From NCBI GenBank assembly GCA_948099385.1, contig CANUEZ040000020.1:9007501-9071500 (forward strand): DNA of 64,000 nt, written 5' to 3'. This document shows, in pieces, positions 27,201 through 41,290 of this stretch. Positions within the stretch are counted from its first letter, which is position 1. Each line of letters starts with the position of its first letter. This DNA comes from Fasciola hepatica (taxonomy: Eukaryota; Platyhelminthes; Trematoda; Plagiorchiida; Fasciolidae). Position numbers and translations under genes: made by a program. The notes beneath the pieces are model-generated. The model had not been told where the DNA came from and searched no databases. It saw nothing but the letters and a program-made list of their open reading frames with translations.

Positions 27201-30200
27201 CCAGCCGTGTGTTTGAGTTCTAAAAACCTATGAAAATCCACAACACGTACTGCACCACAGTGATAAATGCGATCACGACACAACGCGAATGATGACGACG
27301 ACAGCGACAACGACGGCAGTTTGACACGGACACAGAGACGGGCGGGGTCTCTGGATGTGCTGGATGTAGCTCTCTTCCATGGAGATTGCACGTGCACGAT
27401 CAGCTAAGGCATAGCAAGGATGAAAACCCGGTGAACCAAAGCCCAGTAAGTGTATAAGCAGGTACCAACACCTGTGTCAGAGAGTACTGGAATGGTGGTC
27501 TATGTCAGTGCGCTACAGTATAACTATCCGAATTATCCGTTATGAAGAGCAAGCTCAGGAGGCCACCTGAGTATTGATCTTTGGCGAACTTCAACAGTAA
27601 ACAATAAACAAAGAAACTGTTGGTTCGGAACCAAATCTTTCTCAGCAAAACATTGCTTATCTGGATTATAACAATCCTACTTACGATCAGTCCAATTAGC
27701 TGATGAACGCTAACAACTGGTTCACGAACAAATTCATCTTGGTAGCTTCGGGATAGTTATAGCGAATGCGATCTTTACCTGGCGGAGGTAGACATGCAAA
27801 TCGAAAACACCAGAAACACACATCTGAGCAATCTGTTTTAGGAAATTCATGAATCGTCCAACTTTAGGTTTTGCAAAACAACTCACTTGCTATCCACGAC
27901 GGACAGTTCGTTGAAATGTGTTATTCGTACTGCGTAATCAGTGGGCCTGCGGTCTAAGACAGTGGACATAGCTACAGTGACGAATCAATTCTATGTAACG
28001 GAGCATTAGCGTATAATAAGATACCGGTAGTCAAGTTCATCTTTGCATTGTTATTTTGGGTACGTGTGGTCTACTCTTGAACTTGCGGAAAGTGAAACGT
28101 GGTGTTTTCCTTCTCGCGTTACCAAAAGAATGAACCCTAATTTCTGGAGGTTTTCCGTTAGTCATTGTGGTGTGTAACGGTAAAAAAATTAGTTAATGAT
28201 TTCCAGAACAAATGGCTCTCAAAACTGTTCATGTGTGGGTTTATAAGATAGGTCTTAAATGTTGTTTCTGTCATTGTTGTGTAATATCATCAGCGAATCA
28301 TGTGCTGAATTGAACCGAACACTGCGCAAAAGCCGCATGATACCTTTCATTTTTCTGTCCTTGCCGAGGAAACTGGGTTAAAACAATACGCGCTCCTATT
28401 CGTCTCCCCCGTATACTTGTCTCAGTTGTGAGAAGTGAGAGATGCACAAAGTCTTCCAGTTGTAAGTCACCAGTTACAATTTGATTTCGCCGATAGCCCT
28501 GGTCACATTGATTAGCTTTCAGATTTTATCAATAGCACAGTGTTTGAATTCTAACAACAAAGACCCACGATTAACTGTGAATTCCTGTCAGAGTGACCAA
28601 AATATAAATGCCAATCGATTTCATCGTCACATATGATTTTCGACATGATGTCAAAATTGCGATTCTATTCCATTAGTTTGTTGTGCGAGACGAGTTGTGA
28701 ACCACAGGCGCACACGTGTATCCCAGTAACCGTGTACGAACGTGCGTTTACGTACGTCGTCTGTGTGTCTTACATTGCCCCGTAATGGATCCTTCACACA
28801 TTCGGAGATGGGAAGTGTGCTTGTGCGTGACCTGGATTAGTTGCGTTTGTATAGTCGAAGATGTTGTCTGGGAAATTTTCGTCCTATAGTTCATACTCCC
28901 GCTCTCATATATGTATGTGACAGTCAGCTTAGGCAATATGTTGGTCAGATTTACCTATCTGATCTGAGAGGGTACTAGAATTCGGTGTATGGGCACATAC
29001 ACACACACACACAATCAAACGTAAATAAATTCGGAGATAAAAGGCTCCTTGATTCCACTGGCACTTTCCTTTTGCACTCTGACTCACTAGGATGTACAAA
29101 TTGAAAATAATGTTTTCTCCCCACTCACGCTCACTGTATGATTCGTAACTAGCTGACGGACGATGCAACAAATCATGTGAATTCGAAGACGAGCACTCCA
29201 TTTTTTAGGCATTCGGATTACGGTCCATCTCATAGTCACTCACTTCTAGCTACTTGAGAACACAAAAGTAGCTATTTTTGCGTCGTATGCTTTCTTCCGT
29301 AATCTGAACCATTCCAACCAAAACTGGACGGGAACAAGTAATCCCACTGTTAGGCTAATGTAACCATCACATTTGCTCTGTCAGAATCAACTGAAAAAGA
29401 TCAATTTTCACGAAGATTTGAAGTCTTATCAACACAGAAATTCAAAAACCGAGAATTCTTTCACAGCCGCATGGTGTTCATCTAGTACATACAGCATACG
29501 CAAGCGTTGCTCTGCAGTAATCCCTTTAATTATTGTGATGTGTTTTTTTGGACGGTGATTGTCATTTAAACACGCACAACTCTGACTCGTCTTTCCTATT
29601 TATTTCCTTCCATAAAAATTTGACTTAAAATCCACACGGAAAAAATAAAAAATTTGTTCGTGACTTTAGCTTCCGAGGGGAGGGGGGGGGGCAAAATGTA
29701 ATGCGAATAAAAAGTAGGTCAGCATCTTGACATTTCGTGTTCTACGTTTATTTTCTTTGGGATAAGTTTCTCAGTGAAAATAATTTTAAGATTAGACATG
29801 TGTTCTCGTGTGTTCAGTAGTTGCTCTCTCTTATGTTTTATGGGGTTTGTAGACATTACTCTTGTTTGACGGTAACGGAACATGATCGGGTGCTAAATGG
29901 AATAAACGAATCTCAGTGCTACAGAAGTAACATACAACGAGTTCCATTCGCAATACATTTCAGTGCAGTAAAACAGGGCATTCTATTCTAGTTCATTCTA
30001 GAGGAGTGATAAACTAGCAAGAACTATTTACCAGCATACGAAAATTCGCGAAGTCACCTGAAGCAAAGAGTATTCAATATGCGTTTCGAACGATAGTTTT
30101 CCGGAACCGAAATAAGTTGAATATGCAACACCAAGCAGCGACTACATGGTATTGTCAAGTCAATGCAACATCTTATAGTGCAAATTATTCAAAACTGATT

Positions 30201-33200
30201 TTCTCTGGGATATATCCTTGGCAAATGAGGAAGCTCAAGTTTATTAAGTGGCATATTGTTATTTTTTCCTTGAAGTTCAGAACAGAAATAGCGGCTTTAC
30301 TGTTGTGATTATAGCTATTTTTTTAAAATCCAACGTTAGTGTTATCAACATGAAACATTCAGTCGAGTTACATGAGTTTTCAGAAGAAAACTTGATTCTA
30401 CGCCGAGTCAGTTCTATTTTTCTGTTTGAAACTTTCCAATTTTTCAATGTCCATTTGTTATTCGACGACGCTATTTACTAATCTGTTTCGGAATATTTTA
30501 CAATGTACAACTATAGAATCACTCACTAATGTCCTACTAAATAAACTTCATAGAGTTAAGATAATAAAGATGTAGAAAACTTTAGAGTTAGGTACACTAA
30601 ACTTTCAAGCATATGCAAGGCTTACTTGGGCTTATGGTGGCATTCCAACGGAGTCTGGTTGAAAGTGAGTTGCAAACACAAAGCGTGCTAAACGGTTTTT
30701 CACACGAAATTAATCTATTTTTGGTATCTAAATTGGAACAACGACGAGCCAGCAAAGCTGTTTACGAGAGGTAATGTGCAATATTTTATGAAAATATCTA
30801 TTGGCGTAACTTTCTGACCAAATTGTTATTTCATTAGAAAAGTGAAGAATAGCCTCAAATTCAGAGTTGGAATTTCCTGATCACCCTTTCATCCAGTTTT
30901 ATCGGTCGTTATTTCTATCATTCAAACAGTACTTTTCACAAGTAAACTGTAAGTAATAGTCCGCGCTGAGTAGATAGTTTTTATTCACCTAGATGTAAGT
31001 TTATGCAGAAACTTTTGTATAATTACTTTGGATAAAAGACCAAAAATATGTTTGTCAAAAACAATGTGAATCACACGTGCAAATGTGGTTTCAATCATCA
31101 TAATCCTGGAATCAAAGTCTACCTTTAAGTAAATTTCAGAATTTCCTCAGTAACTTGACTAATCACTCATGTCAGCTGTCGAACTGAATTCCTAAACAGA
31201 TTGAATACCCCGGAACCTCTTCTCGGAACAGCCATATTTGTCGGTTACTTACCGAAACTAAATACTCCCAATCAGCGAAACAGAATCAACAGAATTATCT
31301 GATTCGGTTACTTCTTGTTCTTACTGAAATCAATCTCTTCCTCAGTGAAAAAGATAACAGGGAATAGGTATTGCAAAAATCTTCAGTTACGTTTCTAAAA
31401 AGCGAAGTTTACAAAACGACACAAGTGAAAACCTTCTCGAAAATAGATTAACTTAACACTCACCATTCAAGTTAATAAATAACGTCAACTTTCTACACAC
31501 CATTTGATATATTTAAAAAAGGTGGTTCAAGTTTTGTTCAACTGCCTGACGATTGTACAATCCGATGGACAGAATCCGGATTCAGAAAGACAGTGTGACT
31601 TCAATATGTCAGAAACAGTTTGGCTGTTTCGATCTGCTTCTATTTCGACTTGGTTAGAGTATCTCGTGAACACTTATACAGAAACACCATACCAAAGATC
31701 CATGAGCAGACAATGTCTGTCTGTGCTGCACGTAGCTTCCATTTCACGTATTCAGTGACTCGAGATTTGAAACATTTGCTGTCAAATCCAGCACTAGTTT
31801 TAAGGTATTTCGCTTTCTCTAAATTCTTCACTAATTACAGACTGTTTTATTCGGTGACTGATAAATCAGGCGTAAGATGAATATAGAAAGTGTAACAAAA
31901 TTCATTCGGACATATTCCAATTTAACACAGTCGAAAAATCTATTACTCTCAGGGCGATCGTGTAAGCGATTCAGTGAGATAAATCACCTGAACCACGTCA
32001 GAGCTGCTCAGTGCTTTCAAGGCCTTGAAGTTGCCTAAGGAATAATTCTGAAGTTCACTATGAATGGCTCTTGTATGAGGAATACTTTCCAAAATTTCAG
32101 CTTAGAGTAACTGCTTGTATACTGAAACAACATGCGTGAGATTACTCGTTTAAGGGCATACAGTGAAACATTAGGCAGCCCTCACAGGAACCAGTCTTTT
32201 AATCTGGCAAATTGTACTAATTATCAGAGATGTCCGCAGTTTGGTAAATCAGCTCTTCGTAGTGACACCGCACTGGAATAGGCACTGTTTTCCCTGAAAC
32301 TAAATGTGCTCTTCAGCTTGATTTCCAATCTTGATGCAGAACCTGGCCAATGGCGGAGGCTACACTGCTGGAAAAGGCGAGCTTTACTCACAGCGGATTT
32401 ATTTAACATAGTTACCGTTATAAGGTTTTCCGTAAAGAAATCGTATTGGGCACTTCTTTTTCATCCCGTATTTTTGCATCCCAGTTGTAAACGGTCCAAG
32501 AATAACAAATTGTCGAGGACAGTTCTCGATAACCCTCAGTGCTGGAGTTGGCTGTATTTCTTTTTGGCGGTTTTCACAAGCTCCTGATAGGTGAGATTAG
32601 CGTCTAGGTTGGAAACGTTTTATCAACTCGACTCGCGTTCAACGTGGATGATGTTCTGTAACCTCCCACCAGCTTCGGTGAGAAGGCTTCTCTGAAAATG
32701 AGTGGTCACAATTGGTTGGTACAAAATAGATAGTCCGTATAAAATTCTTGGCTATCCTAACCAAAACTTGAGTAAAATCCTGTTGGTTCACCGGTAATCT
32801 TAAACGGTCCTTCGGGTTGATTCGTCTGATTGCAGCCGGATTGGTTGATTCAGAATCGTAAAAAAGACCATGAGCAAGAATTTCACTTCATTTACGAGAC
32901 TTTGGTAATACGTAATTATACATAATTGGTATCTAAAATACTTCATATTCATCCCATCAACAGAAATAAAACCTAAACAAATGAGTTGCTCATGGAAATC
33001 AGTACGACTGAATTTGGCACAAATGGTTCGAATATGCTTCACAATTATTTCAGTGCCAAAATATATCAAACTAAAAGCAAAATTATCCCTGAAGGTCTGA
33101 TTGAGGTGTACGGATGACCTGAATATTGCGGTTATTAAGCAAGCCTCAGTATGCCCTGAGCACGTGATCACCATATCTGATTGGCTCTGCCCACCCTTTT

Positions 33201-33399
33201 CTTGTGATATTTCAAGGTCTCTTCGAAAACGTCCTTTCGATGCACTCCAAAAATCATTGTTAATCATGAGGCAAAGTTTCGTTTATTGCTTTATCACTGT
33301 TCAGTCTCTATAAGTTAATGTATCTTCAGTACATAAATCTATGAAACCTGAGGGATTTTTTATAAAAGACTTGCATATAAATGTAGAGGAGAGGGTGTA
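24241..33399. other. Long stretch without recognisable genes
   Basis: AT-rich DNA with no frame above chance and no recognised element. Small items only: a GAC-rich run near 27288-27320, a short CA tract near 29002-29013 and a G run at about 29680-29691. Possible exons of a neighbouring gene cannot be seen from sequence alone. Confidence 0.4.
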
Positions 33400-33632
33400 C
33401 TGAATATCCAGAAAGGCCTACTACACTAATAGGGATAACCAGCCACCATTCCCTGAGATCCAGAGTGGTAGGGAACCACATAAGGTCCTAATAAATCGAG
33501 GGAGGTAGCAGTCCGGATGACAGTGGATTACTGTCTACCAACAAAGTAACCGAGGATGGCGGGGATTCGAACCTCGGACCTATGAGGCGCTAGTCAAACG
33601 GCCAGGACCACTCGACCGTCACCTGTGTGTAT
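33400..33632 (-). repeat. tRNA-derived SINE with Leu/Ser-type A box and intact B box
   Basis: On the minus strand the A-box region GACGGTCGAGTGG (+ strand 33608-33620) matches the class II (Leu/Ser) tRNA D-arm pattern. It is followed by an intact B box, GGTTCGAATCC (+ strand 33563-33573). The acceptor ends do not pair fully. The body continues to about 33400 with a non-tRNA segment. This is the best-preserved internal pol III promoter in the window and a clear SINE candidate. There is no coding content. Confidence 0.65.
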
Positions 33633-34359
33633 AAGCATTTTTCATCGGGGTGTATTCTCGTTTATTATCCGACTATTTTCTATCTTCACAAATGTGGTCA
33701 CAGAACTTTGTCTCTCTTATTAGTCCTTCAGGAAGTCAACACTATACTTGAGTATTCGGTTATTACTACTAATCCTAACCATTTCTTCGCGATATGACAT
33801 TTTCACTTGCTGAATACTGTCTTTCTATTGTCTTCCGTCGTAAACTTCGGTTACCTTTGGTAATTAGAAGATGACCGGGTGATTTCGATTGTCTTTTTGT
33901 AACCCACGAGACAAACTGACAACTCGTTTCGCTTATTCTTCCGATCTTCCAACTCGGTTTGGAGAACACAATCTTTTTCACAACGAAGTTACCGGCTGTC
34001 AACAGATCCCATAAGACCTACTTCCATACCCTGACATCATTAATTTATGTTAACTTCAAGATGAAGGTCAAATATTTATCGACAGTTCCGCAAAGCATGT
34101 CCCTTGGTACGTGACATTTGCTTTTCTTCCGATTTGCCTAAATCAACCGATTTTCTGACAGACTTATTCAGGCTGTTCAAAGAAAAAAGCAATTATTGAG
34201 TCAGGTCAGCCAGTTTGGATGGCGTCTAAAGGCTGATATTTTTAAAATGTATTCTTATATTTATAGTTAAAATATTGTCCAGCCGTCAGATATGCACGCC
34301 TACCGCTTGCTTTCAGCTCACAGTGAGCCTAGTTTTCCTATTCTTTAAAGAAAAAATAC

Positions 34360-34420
<61 letters not shown>

Positions 34421-37400
34421 GAGTATATGTAGGTAAAAATGTTTATACTCGTCAACTACGAGTGAAAGTGATCTCTGGGACATAAGGTAACTTCGGTCGT
34501 AGTTCGAAAGCAGAAAATGGCGCAAAACGAGATTTCACATACTCTTTTCATTGTTGGTAGACGAGTGAACTGTTATATCTGCATCCGACCTCAGTTATAT
34601 CTTTTTCACACTACTTTCGCTTAATACATAAGGATCCCGATGATATTACATCAAACGTACTGAAAGTGTGTGCACTGATTGGTGCCCGTTTATAAAAAAT
34701 CTCCTAGCCTCTTGTACCCAACCTTCTTTCTACTGCGGGAGGTCTGCTTTGTCTTTTTAATTGAACATCGAGTAATTCTCTCCAAAGTGGTAACTGCTTT
34801 TCCATGGGCCTCGATTCTGTAACCTTTAAATCCGTGGTGTCAGTAAGCACAAAGCAGCTCCTCTCACCGTCAGAAACCAATACTGTGTTGAGGTATTGTG
34901 ACAACGTATTGTGTTAATATGGTCTTGTTGATGACCTTCTATCCCACATGTTTCACGAATAGCCTTCAAAAATATATTATCGTGACGAGTTTCATCTGAT
35001 ATTCCGGGACATGCCCAATACTTTCAACTGGGTCTAGCACAACGGGATTGCAACGAAACTTCTCAGAATGTGACTTGCTACTAGTTTAATCAGATCGGCC
35101 CAGAGCTTCATCCAGGATAGCTGAACTTCCTTACACATCAGTAGTGTCTTTTTCCGGGCATCAAAGGCGATTTTTGACGTTTTTTGGATTACTGTATATT
35201 TCTATAAACAATTCCCCAGCTTTAACAATAATCTTTTTTTGTTGATTCCCAAAATCTCATCCACCCTTTTATCGATGGAATCTCTCTTCAAAAATTCATC
35301 TCGTACATCACGTGTCTCTTGTCCCTCCACTGCTGGTGATAGTCTTCCTCTATGCTGGTATGAAACTAACCTTGAGTACCATCACTGTATGGGGAGCGGA
35401 AAGCTGATTTAACTTCAAAAATTCCAAAACCAATTTTATATTTACCTCCGGAAAGTGTAAGCTATTTTTTCCTGCTCTTAATTTTGATAGCAACTAGCTT
35501 TTCCATTTTCCGTGATATTTTCTCTTCCATTCTTTCAGTTTTCATCATCTGTGTACTTTTCTTAGCTTCTAAAATCACTCCAAGTTCCTTCCTGAAAACC
35601 TTCTATTTCTTGTAACGGAAGTTTTTTCATCCAATCTCAAATTCATAAATTTTATCGCACAGAAACACGCCTCAACCTCACGTACTACCGTCACACTTGG
35701 AATGAATTCCCACTCTTCCGTTCCGTCCAACCAGAAGCAATTTGCCGTAACTTCTATTTTCCACACTCTCGACCATCTTTGATATTGTTGCTTTTTCTTT
35801 AGCTACCCTTTTGTGACTACCGTAAATCTTATTATGATTTTTTTGCTCCTATCTCTGCTCTACTGTTTTATACCACTGAACGAGGTTCAGAAACACGGAA
35901 TCAGCCTTACTGGACTTCGGTGGTCGAATTTTGCTAACTGGAATCGGAAGACGCACAAACCAGTATCGGGCTGTATTCGTTATTTTGCATAAAAATTACG
36001 GTCTTTGTATTGACGGCAAAAGTATAGAGAAACGCCCAGGCAAGCAGCAGTTATATTAAAACCACACTGAGTAGGCATCGTAAACGTGTTGAATGTTGTT
36101 CAATGACAGAGTCCATTCGAATGCATGGACAGTCAAAATCAGTGGGCGTATAACGCAATCGGAGTCTGAAATGGAATGAACCATATTTACACAATTATGT
36201 TGGCCGTGTGAAAACCAATGTGGCATCATCGATCACACGCTAGATTGAATGAACTATCTTGGACTGAATTTACCATGTTGAATGAATTACATAAGATCAC
36301 CACACAGGCATATTTACTAACATAAAGGAAGCCTTTATCTCATGCATCATTCTTTACCGAAATCACCGGAAAATAGAACACTTTCACAAGTTCTCCCAAC
36401 TTCGAATAACCTCTTCTCAGTTCTCACTTTTACCGATAATGTTTACCCGTAATATCGAAATCCGAATACAATTGTTATTTAAGGAATTATCCGATCCCCT
36501 ACGTAAAACCTTTTACCGTGATACGAATTTTGTGTCACTTGCCATTATCACTTGGTGACTATTGAATACAAACGTATTCCACGTTATCTGCCCTATCTGT
36601 GAGGAGCGTGATATGTTCAAACAGTGTGGCTTCGATCCACAAACATGTGAAAATACAAAGTACACATGTGCGCAATATCATCATTACCTGGGCAAGAATA
36701 ACAACTCAATGACTTGACTCCATCCTCTGTCAATTACTTCAGCTTTTTAGGCATAGAGTGTAGCAATAGAAGCACGATACAACAAGTTATCCTGCGCTCT
36801 TTCACGAGCAGTATTTTTGACTCTGCAGCCCAGTGTGCAGAAAGAGTATAAACTTGTTTTCAAACACTGAAAATGAATTCTTTGTCACAGCCAGTTCAAG
36901 ACTTTTGTGGGGCAATTGTGGAAATATTTCTTTCAAGGTGCCCAAGGGCTCCATTGTTGTAAATACACAAAAAATGAATAGATATGCCCACGGTTATTAG
37001 ATAAACGTCCTCAGGTGAGGCGAAACCCAATGCATTACCCTGCAGTAAAGTAGTCTTCTGAGAAGACATTATAATATGGCAATGCACATGCGTATTTGTT
37101 TCACTATTATAGATGATATCCCTCCAGCAAGGTTGACTGTGATTCAGTCCAGCTGATAACAACTTATGTAAACATTTTAAGTGTCCGAAGCCATTGGAGT
37201 GTGTTCCCCTGCGAATTTCTTACGGAGGATCTTGTTCCTGAGCCTCGTAATTTTAATACTGATCACGAAAGATATGCCAACAGTCCAATAAAATAATGAT
37301 GAAAGTTTAATCTTTTTACCGATTGAAACAACTTACCACTTTTAGTGGGCTCAAAAGGTGGACTGTGAAAAGGACAGAAAATGGAACAGCTTACTTCGCC

Positions 37401-39784
37401 TCATCCTTCTTTGTGATAGCATACAGGAATTTACTGAGGAAATTCGTCTCTCCGGATATGTTTCTTGCTCCTCGGAGCGTTTTTTATTTGCAAAAATGCA
37501 TAAGACATTTTTGTTTACATGGAATGTGTTGGCTTTTACCCGCTGCATCTTGTTTTGACATCACGTTTTACGCGAATGTTGTGACAAATATCCATTCCTC
37601 CATGGAAACGTACTGAGCAGTAACAATCACAGCAACAGGTGCAAATGTTTTTTTCACAAATTTACCTCTCTCCTGTCTATTAAAATACTGAAAGGTTCCA
37701 CTCCATCATAGTGATAAGAAAATGAGCGTTTACCGAAGAATGCCCATATGACCTTGATTTCAAGGTCATGCATTCTAAATTACCAAATAATATTTTCTTT
37801 CTGGTGGGCACACGGTAAACCCGCAAAGTTGCTATTGAACCGCAAAATAACACAGTATTCTCAAGGTGCGTTTGCCTCTTTTTTCTCTTCTTCCTGCAAT
37901 CGTAACTTCAGCAAGAAGAGTTGGTACCAAAAGGATCCGAACTCATTTATCAGTGACCGAAACGACCTGTGATTAATTTGACATTCATAGTTTCAAGAAT
38001 TAATTATAATTTGCCGTTTACGAAATTCAATACTCCAAGCTTTGCGCAATTTACCGTAGTAACCAAGTTCAGGCTCTATCAACTTCGTGAAAACAACACT
38101 AATTTACCAAGGACAATATAGAGTTATGCGGAATACTATATTCCCGACTCTTGTCAGGCATCATATTGAGAATTTAGAACGAAAACACACAAGGAAGAAA
38201 ACAATTTTTTCTTTTGAATTTCAACAGTGGCTTTGGTAAAATACACAAGAACCTCATGAGCAACTTTGAAATAACGATGTAGACCTGCGGGATAACTTTG
38301 GTCCTGGTTGATCAAAATCCAAGTTATCATAAATGACCTTCTGGCAGTGCTACCAGTTTCTTTTATCCGACTGCTCCACCAACTCTTCATTGTTGGTTAA
38401 AGTCGAATATCGTCATATTATGAACTAGAAAATCACGAAAACTACTAAAGAGACAGCAACGACAACTGCGTGAAATACCTATGGCCCAAGACAAAGACAA
38501 AGTATTAAACAATTATTGTTTGCACGTCAAAGATGGGTACATGAGACCAAAAGAAAAACACTCCTGTTGGTGCACTTCATTCCCTAGGAAGATATCTTAT
38601 TACTGTAATACTAATGGCTCTGCGTACTCTAATCTACTGTAAACAAATGTTAATTGTTTTAAATTACACGTAAAATTAGTTTTCTCAACACAAATAACAG
38701 TCGTGTGATTTTTACTAGATAGCCGTTAACTAAAACTCTTTGTTTCGCTGCAACACATGGTACACTTTGTCAATCGAAACTTGCCAAAGAAATTCTGAGA
38801 AATTCTGTATGAAACATCTATCTTTTCTTACAGTTGAAAGATAAGTCCATGAATAATGGGTAATGTTATCTTCAGATTAGATTTCGGTCAATTAAAGTCA
38901 TTTATTCCCAAATTTCTAGCAGACTGTTCAAAAAACAAGTAGTACATAAAATTATTCCAGAAAAGGTGGCACGTAAGACAGTATTTGATAATCCAGTTTT
39001 GGAAACGTTTTCCTAGTCGGACCACGGTGTTTGCAGACAATGTGTTCCCGTTGTCATATATCATAATGTCTGCTCTGTTAAATTCACCGATTACCGTGTG
39101 ATTCCTGTGTATTCTCTGGAAAACTATTTGTTCTTCTAAGTTAACTGATTCTGTAAATCATCCTGGTTCAGTAGTATCCGATATTGGACAGTGATGATGG
39201 AATATCTGTGCTTTTTCAAAAGTAAATATCCTTTCATATCCTAAAAATACTATAAAGCATGAAAAGAACTGTATAGTTAACAACAGATGTCATGGTTTGG
39301 CGATTTAATGGCCTCATATTTCTACCTCAGCCAATGATGAAGAGGTCGTTGCTACGTGCATTGCGAAATTGGCCATCATTATTGATTCAGCAACGTGAAG
39401 GTAAAGACAGCCAGGACGGGGATGACGTCACTAGATTGCCAACTCGCACGGTACTTACTCTTCAAAAGTTAATGTTCTTGCTTTAAAACAACTCTGACTC
39501 AACGTCACCTGAAGTGATCATTTGTTATCATTTAACGTTGGAATATCCGCTCTTCAGTCTTTATTACAGTTTCCGAGTTCATTAGGCTAGAAATACTGAT
39601 GTCCTTTTTTGAATGGCGAGAGTGGAAAACTTTAATTACGTTATATTTTTTTGGCAACAGCAGATTTTGGCTGTGGAGCAGGCTTTTTTGTTTGCGTTAG
39701 CCGGCTCGTTGGCTGCTCACTAAGGGACATTTCTGACCTGGCTCATGAGATTTCTCGGAACACATCGATATTTATATATAATAT
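33633..39784. other. Stretch without recognisable genes
   Basis: Contains the TA microsatellite at 34366-34418. Otherwise there are no frames above chance and no recognised elements on either strand. Confidence 0.4.
34366..34418. repeat. (TA)n microsatellite
   Basis: An uninterrupted TA dinucleotide run of about 53 bases, a perfect self-complementary tract and likely length-variable. Confidence 0.95.
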
Positions 39785-39880
39785 GATTCATCGTCCATCT
39801 TGAACGCTCAACTCACCATTGAAAACCATGGGAGTACTGTACAGCTGTTTCATCCTTGTTGGGAATCATCAGCAGTGCAC
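39785..39880 (-). repeat. PLE 3' tail with hammerhead-like core, shared with the repeat at 54.2 kb
   Basis: On the minus strand this follows the endonuclease coding remnant directly. About 95 bases match + strand 54238-54334 with roughly nine in ten identities by eye. Within it the minus strand reads CTGATGA (+ 39866-39872), then a 14-base arm with a UCC/GGA stem, then GAAAC (+ 39847-39851). The spacing and order are those of a hammerhead ribozyme core, and the flanking TGCACTG resembles schistosome hammerheads as I recall them. Trematode PLEs are known to carry hammerheads in their terminal repeats. Stems I and III are not convincing here, and the closing pair of stem II is U-U, so activity is doubtful. 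Confidence 0.55.
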
Positions 39881-40240
39881 ATCGATATTTGTCGAATATC
39901 CCTATTGACAATATGCTCCACAAGGGGACTCCGAATGCCCTGTGTTACTCCTTTCTTCAGCTGTGCTAGGTGACTTTCTGGTAACCTTTTGATCCAATGT
40001 CTGCTGGTACAACCAATGTGACCAGGTAAACAGGAGCATGTGAATAGGTAAAGGTATATGGTATTGGTTGACACTGGCAATTGATCTTTGATCCGTAGCT
40101 GGGTAATTAGGTGGTTTGGATGAGGTTCATTCATTCTGGTGAAATAGAATGTAGCTCGAGAAGCATTTGGAATTCCTTTCTCAAAGAGTTTGCGGCAGCC
40201 ATCATATACGTGTGGAGGGTGATAAATAATTCCACCTTAG
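39850..40240 (-). pseudogene. Penelope-like element remnant: GIY-YIG endonuclease end
   Basis: Minus-strand frame, open from about 40240 down to a stop near 39850. It contains a PLE linker with RKLFEKGIPNAS, then LRIKDQLP, then the GIY-YIG core region YLFTCSCLPGHIGCTSRHW, and later SPLVEHIVNRD, which matches the conserved Glu-His segment of PLE endonucleases. Weak PLE-like sequence continues upstream to about 40390 in another frame. The reverse-transcriptase part is missing, so this is a 5'-truncated copy. It differs clearly from the PLE at 60-63 kb in both protein and 3' tail, so two PLE subfamilies are present. Confidence 0.75.
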
Positions 40241-41039
40241 GAACGTTGTAGACTTCAAGCCTCAACAGTTTTTCTTTGAGGTATTGTTCATGGCATACTC
40301 TCTCTCACACTCACAGTGCTTTGTGTATCTTCTCCAGCTCCATTTCTGGTGTTTTATTCGGACAAATTTTCCATGATTGTCGAGCTAAATAACAAACTAG
40401 ATTGCAATTCCGACAAAAGGGTGCGCTGTCCAACCCAAGCTGAAATTTCTAATTATTACTACGGTTTACAATCACTGAATCAATAAAGTGCACAAACAAT
40501 CAAATACAGAAAACGCGATCACGGACAATGGAACACTATAATATTCAAATCTTAAGCAGCTAACAAGCCAAACTTGCATCTGAAGCTAACAGCTGGTGAA
40601 GCAAATTGTCTAAGAATACACTTTTCGACTACACTTAGAGAGCACCATGCATTGTAAATTCCGTTAATGACTGCTCTTATGCTCTCCTGGAAAAGATTAT
40701 TAGACAAACAATGGAGGCCTTTCTGAATTACAAATTCGGCGAAGCGACTTCACAGTTACTACAAAGATTGCAGTGAATAAGCTAAGCTCTCCACTCCATA
40801 CTTTTTTAGATTGCCCTGTGTGACATCAGGTGACGAAAAACCACGCCCGTATAACGGAAAATTAGTGTTTCGATACAGGTTTTCCGAGTGTTATTCACGA
40901 CGAAAACGAAAGATTCCTTCCAAAGTTTTATGATCCAACGCGAAAAACAGGAAACAAGATATTTTTACAGAATCGTTCTTCTTACGGAATTAGCATTGAA
41001 CACAATTGAAAACTAGTGAAGTACACCTACCTCATCAAT

Positions 41040-41290
41040 CAACGTCAGCAGCAGCGCTACAGCATACCCACCGAGACCCCACTGAGACTCACAACCGAGA
41101 TGTGCAATTCTGAGTAGACCTTGCATAACTATTAGGTTATCCGGGTTGGCTCGGAATGGCTTACGTCTCTTTAACACTAGATGATATAAAATCCGTTGGT
41201 CATTGGCTTTGAAAGATCATGAACGATTAACCACCCAGCAATTAACTCATGCGACTCCTGTGGCTTGAGTGAAACGAAAGTACAACCAAA
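41040..41290 (-). repeat. Degenerate tRNA-headed repeat, same family as 54.2-54.56 kb
   Basis: On the minus strand this aligns by eye to the minus strand of 54331-54540. It shares GAGCCAACCCGGATAACC, a decayed B-box region and GGTCTCGGTGGGTATGC. Homology also extends upstream of the tRNA-like part, around TATATCATCTAGTG. The copy is more diverged than the one at 54 kb, and its tail stops shortly after GCTGCTG, before the hammerhead-like section. Confidence 0.5.

Noticed and set aside
32800..33267. 155-codon minus-strand frame
   Set aside because: With roughly 6% stop codons in this composition, about one frame of this length is expected by chance in 64 kb on both strands. It has no recognisable domain and no splice-site support.
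33563..33620. tRNA-Leu or tRNA-Ser gene
   Set aside because: A and B boxes are good, but the acceptor ends are not complementary and no consistent anticodon arm is present.
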